Part shown: positions 57,001-64,000 of the stretch, in pieces
How the letters are laid out: each line of letters begins with the position of its first letter
Numbering within the stretch: the stretch's first letter is position 1
NCBI RefSeq assembly: GCF_031143425.1
Contig: NC_090446.1
Location: forward strand, 1,019,609,066-1,019,673,065
Direction of reading: 5' to 3'
DNA from: Pleurodeles waltl
Taxonomy: Eukaryota; Chordata; Amphibia; Caudata; Salamandridae
DNA length: 64,000 bases
Position numbers and translations under genes: made by a program
The notes under the pieces: generated by a model
The model's database searches: none
Told to the model about the DNA's origin: nothing
The model's input: the letters and a program-made list of their open reading frames with translations, nothing else

Positions 57001-58300
57001 AGGGGCCATGACCACCTTTTTTCTGGTAATTACCCAGGTTTTTTTTAGGGACCCTGGTTCTTACCCACTCATCAGCTACCAAGCCCTGGATCCCTGGGTC
57101 TAGACAGCTTACAGTTAACTATATGCTTGTGCAACTTCTCAGAGTGACAATTTGTTAGAATGTGTTCCTTAACCAACAGATTGTAGAGCCCTTCAAATGT
57201 ATCCACTTTTTTGCCTTCCAGTGCTTTAACTGAGGTGTCAATTAAGTCTACCCAGGTTTGTGTGTTACCTTTCTGAAGGGACATAAGCTTCTGCCTATAC
57301 TCTTCAAGAGTCAACCAAAGAAGCTCAACAAGGGTTGCCTTTACGTGGGTGTCGGATTCTTCCGCCTCCTCCTCTAGTGTGAGTAGCCTATCTTTACCAA
57401 CCCCTGGTACTAACTCCAACAGGATGGTTCCCCAGTATTGTGTCCCCAGTTCTCTCATATGAGACCAGTCACTTGTCAATGTCATCCCCTGGAACATAGG
57501 TCCTGGCCAACCCCTTTGGGCAGCCCATTAACACCTCCAGATCTGCTGCCACATCTTCTCTGGGCTCTAAGGCCAGCATGGCCATCCTTATCTCTACGGC
57601 CAACCTTCCCTCTGTGAAAGTACTCCTCACAGTTCACGGCTGCCATGCTGTCCTGTTTGGATCTCTGGCTGTGTTCAGAGCCAGCCAGGCTATGTGCCCT
57701 GGGGACCCTCCTGGGCCCTCAACGGGGGACAGATTTCTGTCTGCCTCATTAGCACCACTCCACAGGCTGTGATTCTTCTCCACCTCCTCTTCGTTTCAAC
57801 TACCTTGGGATAATTCCTTCCTCAGGCATGGAGGTACCCTGTGAGCCTGTGTCCAGGCTCTCAGGCCTTAATCAAAGCAAGTTTCTTGGCTTTTGCTCCC
57901 ATGATGATTATCCTAAAGGGCCTTAATCAGAGCACGGTTATTGGCTTTGGCTCCCATGAGGATTTTCCTTTCTGCACACAATGCCCTTAGATCATTCCTT
58001 TTGTATGAGGACAGATTTGCCTAGTCAAGCTCATGTCTCTTCTGTCTAAATGTGGCTCCTAGTCTGGTTCAGAAACTTGTTTGAAAAAGTTGTCCTTCTT
58101 TACTAGAACTTGTAGGAATGTTACCAAACTTTTCAAACTCTCCTCCACTCTTCTGGGGAAGTTTTTTGCAACTCTTGGAGACAGTACCTTGCAATGTAAC
58201 AATGGCCACAGAAAGGAGCAGGAACTTATTTTCTGAGTGGTCAACTTTGCAGATACTTAGAGGTCTTAACTTCAACAACTGTCTGGTAATGCTAAACACA
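57001..58300 (-). pseudogene. Family-C Gag, decayed
   Basis: The best frame is 57072-57497: SDWSHMRELGTQYWGTILLE, then LTLEEYRQKLMSLQKGNTQT followed by Trp-Val-Asp, and later ALEGKKVDTFEGLYNLLVKE with HILTNC. It aligns with the family-B Gag across the TAG position and with the family-A Gag at 11339. The N-terminal part up to 58300 is only traceable in pieces. Stops and frameshifts abolish it. Confidence 0.7.
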
Positions 58301-58328
58301 TATACTGGATATCACCACTAAGCACCAC

Positions 58329-60178
58329 TGTGAGGAAATGGAGTGTATAGTATGGTGTGGTTGTGCAACCTCGTCATGTAATACACTTACCAACCCCTTT
58401 GGGCCCATTTGGTTTAATCTGTCAAACCATCAGCTCAATCTGGGTTGCAGTGGCATTGAGCAGCAAGGTTTATACAGAGGATCAGATGTTAAGCATTTAA
58501 ACAGCACCAGAACAATTTGTAGAAGAAATTGACACAACACTCTAGAAATCCAACACCAATTCATAAAAATAGGCTTTATTTTATCAGAACTTAGACACTA
58601 GAACGAAAAAGATCCACGAAGGGTTCTGGAGATATTGATTCTATGAGCAATAATATATCATTGCAATTCACCTAACTGTGAACAAACCTTGGCAAAGTCA
58701 ACGAATTGGACACAGAAACATTTGAAAGAAAAAGCAATAAGTGTCAATGCAAGAAGTTACAAGTACTTGGGGCAACCACCTCAGGCATGGAGCTAGTCAG
58801 GGTCTAATGAACAGTTTCCTTTACAGGAGAAGCCGCCCTTTGACAGTTTCCTGGCATTCTACCTGTGCTGCAATGGATTCCTATGGGGTGGTCCTGATGC
58901 AGGGGATGAAGGATGCTGTGGATGCAACACAGTTGAGGGGGTCTTCCCGCAGGGATTCCCTGGGGTTTCTGGTTGCAGGGTCAACACCCCACAAAGTCCT
59001 CTCTGGTCTAGCCGAAGACCAGTTGCCCCATGACTACCAGTTGTCCACTGTTGTGGTCACAGGCCAATCCTTCCTGACTTGAGAACTCAGCTTCTGATGG
59101 TCCCTGTAACTCTCTGACAGCAATCCTGCATTCAGAAAACTTGGGTGCAACTTTGTGTATCGGGTCTTGGTCCTTGGTGTTGCACTGCAGCCTGAAAACA
59201 TTTTGCTACCAACTTGCACAGCAGGCAACTTTAGCTGTTGTGTCCCTGTGCTGCGAACAAGAGGCCAGTGAGATGGCCCTTGAAATTCTTTTGGCTTGAC
59301 TGGGCTCTGGAGACAGCTTCTCTCTGAGCAGAACATGGCAGGCACAGTCCCTTCCTTCGCTGGCCACTAGCAGGTGCAGTCTTCAATGGTGCAGCCTCTC
59401 CTAGCTGGTCCCTCAGTGCAGCAGGGCAGTCCTTCTTCGGTCCTTCATTCGAGTCAGTTGAGATCTGAGGTCTGGGTGCCAGAGGTACCACTTTATGCTT
59501 GAAAAATGCTCTCAGGGCAGGATGAGGATGGTAGCTAGTGGGCTACTAGGTTCCCTTTTCCCACCTGATGATCATTTCCTCTGGAATATGGCATCTGACT
59601 ATCCCAGGATGCACCATTCTGTCCCTCCCAAGATGGTAAGGTACCTCTCCTAGTGTAGAGACCTCACTAGCCCATCCCCGGGGTATGGCTACCCCTGGGC
59701 AAACCAGTTTGGCAACTTGTTTCCCTTCCCTGCTCCCCCTTTCAGATTGTCTACCTTTACAAGTGTCCAAAATGGGCTCTTGAAAGCCAAGTTCACCATT
59801 GAAAGCTTGTCTTTTAGGTCTAACACATAAGTGGCTTCCTGCAGGAGGGAGGTGACAACCCCTTGGCCGGCAGTCCCCCATTGTTATCCTTCCTGAGAGT
59901 CATTGTGGGCCGAGGAAGGCACAGTAGTATTAATGGCAACAAAGTGGTAGCTTTGCTAAAGCTGCACACTGCAAAGTGTTACATTAAGTTTGACTTGATG
60001 TACAAGTCTGGCTTAATGTAACAAGTTGTTTGATAACTTGGAGTGCCCACTTTGGTCGCATTGTTCAAGAAGTAGAACAGCACGGGGTCAGCGTATAACC
60101 ATGTACTTGCAAACTGGGAAACCAAGTCTTCCCACAGTAAAAACAGTCATTTTGCAACCTTTACTGTCAGGAAACATA
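58329..60178 (-). mobile_element. Family-C Gypsy 5' LTR, left part
   Basis: Starts TGTGAGGAAATGGAG and follows the left LTR through aatacacttaccaacccctt (58381), aaaataggctttatt, acttggggcaacc, and the catcaga/gcccactttggt segments. It is cut at 60178 by the large Harbinger element. The remainder lies beyond the window. Because the two LTRs differ at many positions, this element is clearly older than the family-B one. Confidence 0.82.
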
Positions 60179-60689
60179 GGCCCTCATTATGACATTAGTG
60201 GTAAATGCCGCTTACCGCATGGTGACAGCTGCCAAAATACCGCCGCGGTGGCGACTATCCATTCGCCATATTATGACACACACCCACACACACACCAAAC
60301 CGACAGAATACCTCTACATACACAAATCCACCAGCCCAAAGGTCAGTGTTAGAGTGTCGGTATGACGCCAACAAAACAACACCCACCACATTATGACCCA
60401 TCAATCACCACGGTGGACATTCAATGGGGTAAACCATTGGCGGAACACACCAGCACACTCAGAATGGCCACCCAAATACAAAACAATACAACATTGGCCT
60501 AAATGAAAATCACACACCTGACATTCATACACACACCACAACAGCACAATAAAACACACACCCACATTACATGCAACCCTTCACAAATACCAGTAAGTGC
60601 CACAAGACTAACAAGAAGACCAGTGAAACAACCACACAAAAACACCAAACACCCATTCATCCATCATGCACCCTACATTCCACACCCCA

Positions 60690-62231
60690 CCACATCACTA
60701 AGGCACCCCAGTTTCACTGATGAGGAGTTGCGGGTCATGATCAAGGAAATAGTCAGGATAGAGCCACAGCTGTTTAGAGCACAGGTACAGCAAATATCCA
60801 TTGCCAGGAAGATGGAGCTATGGCGGAGAATCGTGGACAGGGTGAACGCCGTGGGACAGCATCCAAGAACAAGGGATGACATCAGGAAGAGGTGGAATAA
60901 CCTACATGGATAGGTACGCTCTGTGGCAGCAAGGCACCAGCTCGCCATCCAGAGGACTGGTGGTGGGCCCCCGCTTCCTCCCCCACAGCTCACAGCATGG
61001 GAGGAGCAAATCTTGGCAATACTGCATCCTGAGGGACTCACTGGAGTTGCCGGAGGACTGGACACTGGTGACTCAATATTTACTACTTATCACCCTGCAT
61101 ACCTGCATGCCATCTCACCACCTCACCCTCACTCCCATCACCCCACTACATCTCACACACTTCACCTACACATCTGACTAACCCCAATGCCAAGCCCTGC
61201 ATGCCATACCAAAGCATGGACAGCCCCCCAGCCCTGCTTGGACACCCATCACCAAAGCATGCACAGCATGGAAAACAAACAAGCACACAATCCATCACCA
61301 TACACAAACAAAGGTGACAGGGCAACAGCAACAATAGAGGGGAAGCAAGAAATGTACAATATGTCACAGACATGCAGTATAATACATCACTTACATCCCC
61401 ACAGGTGCACCAGCCAATCTCAGTGGCAAGGAGGTCCCACGACTAACCAGTCCTCCAACAGAAGATGCCCCCAGTGATGACAGTAACTCTGGACTTCACG
61501 ATCTGGATGAACTACCTGGCCCATCAGAGACCACTGGTCAGTCGACCACCCCAGCCTACTCACAGTCCACCAAAGAGCCTCCCAAATCAGTATCCAACAC
61601 CACGGCACCCACCCAACGTCCCCACAACTCTTTCCCCAGGATACACCAGTCAGCAGTGTGCCCATCTGTACAGGGACCTGTCCACACCTCACTCCCCAAG
61701 ACAATCAGAGACCCGGGGTCAGTGGCAGTGGGCACACCGTTCAGGGGACAGAGGCACAGGGGAACAGGAACATTTGGAGGCCAGCTGTGTGCCAGGGGGA
61801 GGACAGGCCCAGGGAATTGGCTCTCCGGTAGGCACTCACTAATGTCCTGGGGGCTTACCAACAATCCCAGGACAAGATGGGCCAGATACTTACCAACATG
61901 CAGTAGAACAACCGGCTGCAGGAGGTACACCATCAGGAGATCAGGGAGGATTTGCAGGCCCTCAACACCACCATGGTCTCCTTAGCAGGGGTGCTGGCAG
62001 ATATGGACAACAACATGAGGGAATGGACAGCACACCAGCGGGCCCCTACCACTAGCCAGTCTACTGACAAGCCCACCACTTCCAGCTAGTGGAAAGGAGG
62101 CCCTGCCACAGGACCCACAGGCCACCAGCACCCGTCCTCCTGCAGAAGGTGAACCTCCCCAGACACCTTCCCTGCGACCCAGACAGAAGCTAGAGACACT
62201 TGCCAAGACCAAGACTACCCCCAGGAAATGA
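60690..62231 (+). pseudogene. Myb/SANT-like gene of the large Harbinger
   Basis: Exon 1 (about 60690-61067) has the domain HPSFTDEELRVMIKEIVRIE, then RKMELWRRIVDRVNAVGQ and RKRWNNLHG; exon 2 is 61405-62231. The donor is GTGACT at 61068 (the relative at 7451 has GTAAGT); the acceptor is ccccacag at 61404. Exon 2 has LTSPPTEDAPSDDSNSGLHD-type acidic sequence, a Pro/Thr linker, a helical segment and TTPRK before TGA. A stop after NNLHG (60913), loss of the expected ATG, and frame changes in exon 2 break it. The usual role is sequence-specific DNA binding that recruits the transposase. A polyadenylation signal AATAAA is at about 62429. Confidence 0.78.
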
Positions 62232-62708
62232 GACCCTCCTGAACATCCCCCTTGTGTCCCACCTTGTCACCGTGTCCACTTTGAACTGCTTTTGAACTAC
62301 CTTTGCTCCCCTTCCTATGGCCCCTGGGACACTGGACCTGTGCTACAAACAGACTGGAACAATAACCTGGACTTTCCTCACCCATCACCCCATTCCATTG
62401 CACTTTTCTGTCAATTATTCGCACTACAATAAACACCCTTGAAAAAAAAGTGTTTTATGTGATGAAAATGTGCATATATGGAAACAGTCACATCATGTAC
62501 AAATGATCTGAACACTGTGATAGCATACATTTTAGGACCTGAATCTGTCTGTACTCATCACATCAGTACACTGTTGTCATATCACCAACATCTGCAAAAT
62601 GAGAAGCCATAGGTGACAGTAAGTAGAGATGTAAAGGAAGTGAATGCCAGCCACACAGCAAACATCAATAGAAAGAGGAATTGTCAGTTCCACTGTCTCA
62701 TCTATGTG
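62232..62708. other. Intergenic part of the Harbinger element
   Basis: Lies between the two convergent genes. It contains AATAAA on the plus strand at about 62429 followed by an A-run (62442-62449), a likely 3' end for the Myb-like transcript. The remainder is A/T-rich. Confidence 0.5.
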
Positions 62709-63827
62709 TCATTGGAAGTATTGATGTATAAATGATGTTCTGTTGTCCACATCCTCATTCTCTGCCTCCTCATCCTTACTGTCCTCAGGGTCCACTGCTG
62801 CCACAGGGGCATTTCCGGTCTCCTCCTCCTGCAGATAAGGCACATGTTGTCTGAGGGCCGGGTTGTGCAACAAGCAGCATGCCACTACTATCTGGCAGAC
62901 CTTCTTGGGTGAGTAGCACAGGGATCCACCTGTCAGATGGAGGCATCTAAACCTGCCCTTCAGGAGGCAGAAGGTCCTTTCAATAACTCTCATGGTTCGC
63001 CCATGGACATCATCATAACGATTCTCAGTCGCTGTCCTGGCATTCCTCACAGGGGTCAGGAGGCACAATAGGTTTGGGTAGCCAGAGTCACCTGCAAGTA
63101 TTGAGGGACAAACATTAGCCTTACACAATGGTATGTGGTCAACACAAGAAGGCATACACTGACTACATTGGATGGGGAGTCAGGCTTACCAATTAGCCAC
63201 ACACTGTGCCTCTGTAATTGTGCCATCACATTTGAGATGCTGCTATTCCTCAGGACGAAGGTGTCACGCACTGACCCAACTAACCCAGGACACTTGGCAA
63301 TGACGTGGGAGATGTACTAGGCACTAGGCACACCATTTACAACTTGAGTGAGTGGAAACTCTCCCACTTGTTCATTCTGGCAGGGATGGGACAAATGCAA
63401 CAGTGTACCGTCAATCACCCCAATGATGTTGTGTATATGTCCCATTGCATGGAATCCTGCCTTCACAGTGGCCAAATCTTCCACCTGGGGGAATGCAATG
63501 TAGCTGCACATGTGTTTCACCAGGGCAGACAAAACCCTTGCCAGCACGAATGAGAACATTGGCTATGACATTTCTGATACCAAGCCCACTGTCACTTGGA
63601 AAAAAAACAGCTGCCAGGAAATGGCGCACTGATAGAACCTGCACTAGAGGGGGGATCCTAGTGGGATGATGGATAGCTGATATCAGATCAGGCTCCAATT
63701 GAGCACACAGCTCTGTGATAGTGGCCCTGTCCAGCCTATAGGTCAGTATTATGTACCTGTTGTCACGGTGTAGGTACTCCTCAGACTCGGTGTGATGCAA
63801 ACAAGGTCCACCTCCTGACACCACCAA
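62709..63827 (-). pseudogene. HARBI1-like: HARBI1-like transposase, two exons, frameshifted
   Basis: Exon A runs from the ATG at 63827 to 63190, the intron is 63189-63092 (GTAAGC...TTGCAG, 98 bp) and exon B is 63091-62709. Exon A: an N-terminal helical DNA-binding part (LTYRLDRATITELCAQLEPD, SVRHFLAAVFFPSDSG), then, after a frameshift near 63560, GHIHNIIGVIDGTLLHL with the first catalytic Asp. A stop follows near 63316, then VLRNSSISNVMAQLQRHSVW. The splice restores the GDSGYP motif (second Asp). Exon B continues with VRNARTATENRYDDVHGRTM, then VIERTFCLLKGRF (catalytic Glu) and an acidic tail. Catalytic D, D and E are all present, but the frameshift and stop prevent expression of a full enzyme. 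Intact members cut and join element ends in the nucleus at 3-bp targets. Confidence 0.85.
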
Positions 63828-64000
63828 GTCACCGATAAAAAACCACAGTGCATTGGAGTAATCAAGCGAGGGACGGAAGGGGAAGGATCAGCAGGAACGG
63901 GATAACTGTAAAGAAAAATACACAGTGTTAATTATCACATTGTCTGTCTATTCTCATAAGGTCTCACTAAAACCAAAACGACCTGGCCTGCCCATAACTC

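Larger units (their letters stand above)
51799..58328 (-). mobile_element. Family-C Gypsy internal region, decayed
   Basis: Between the two family-C LTRs. The minus strand carries Gag (58300-56900), protease-like remnants (about 56640-56440), a linker (54180-53740), integrase (53720-52680) and RT (52600-51900), again integrase before RT. A family-A LTR interrupts it at 54210-56417. Every part has stops and frameshifts. RNase H is missing because of a deletion near 51898-51914. The primer-site position at its right end (minus GTGGTGCTTAGTGGTGATAT) is weakly similar to those of families A and B. Confidence 0.85.
60179..64000. mobile_element. PIF/Harbinger element with both genes, runs off window
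   Basis: The left end is GGCCCTCATTATGACATTAG, preceded by ata (60176-60178). It carries a Myb/SANT-like gene on the plus strand (60690-62231) and a HARBI1-like transposase on the minus strand (63827-62709), tail to tail with about 480 bp between. This is the standard layout of autonomous PIF/Harbinger transposons. The right terminus was not reached by base 64000. Both genes carry lesions, so this copy is probably dead. A CA-rich stretch occupies about 60270-60560. Confidence 0.88.

Overview
The window looks like non-coding, repeat-dense DNA from a giant vertebrate genome. A urodele amphibian (newt or salamander) is the best guess. The basis is nested Ty3/Gypsy elements with very long LTRs, abundant PIF/Harbinger DNA transposons with short derivatives, a small L2-like LINE piece, spliced (eukaryotic) transposon genes and many microsatellites. 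No host protein-coding gene, rRNA or tRNA gene was recognised. The species is inference; a ribbed-newt-like genome would fit.

Three Gypsy LTR families are named here for convenience. Family A has LTRs beginning (plus-strand view of minus-oriented copies) TGTTAGAAATGGGG; copies lie at 1-969, 8862-10810 (5' LTR of a decayed plus-strand element reaching about 16860), 16993-19911, 29305-29983 with 42259-42495, and 54210-56417. Family B begins TGTAGGAGGCTGG; there is one full element at 30090-41425 and solo LTRs at 13715-16608 and 46455-48744. Family C begins TGTAAGGAAATG; one minus-strand element runs from 46410 past the right edge. Where both sides are visible, 5-bp target duplications prove the insertions: GTTTG, GGCAT, CCCTC, CCAAC and probably CTGCC.

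The family-B element is the best-preserved coding unit. It has Gag, then a Pol ordered protease - integrase - reverse transcriptase - RNase H. Integrase lies before RT, as in Gmr1-type Gypsy elements and unlike ordinary Ty3/Gypsy. Its integrase tail is duplicated in tandem, one in-frame TAG lies in Gag, and a zinc-ligand histidine is missing.

PIF/Harbinger elements with termini GGCCCTCATT...: a 5.1-kb derivative at 2811-7935 carrying parts of two different Myb/SANT-like genes but no transposase; short non-autonomous copies at 24476-25284, 29984-42258 (split by the family-B element) and 50325-51307; and a large element from 60179 past the right edge with a two-exon Myb-like gene (+) facing a two-exon HARBI1-like transposase (-). 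A second, different Harbinger transposase fragment is at about 43700-44230.

The nesting gives an order of events. Around 29305-42495 a family-A LTR was hit by a Harbinger MITE, which was then hit by the family-B element. The family-C element was hit in its left LTR by a family-B solo LTR and a MITE, in its interior by a family-A LTR, and in its right LTR by the large Harbinger. Almost every coding unit is pseudogenised. The family-B element, with near-identical LTRs and one long Pol frame, is the youngest.
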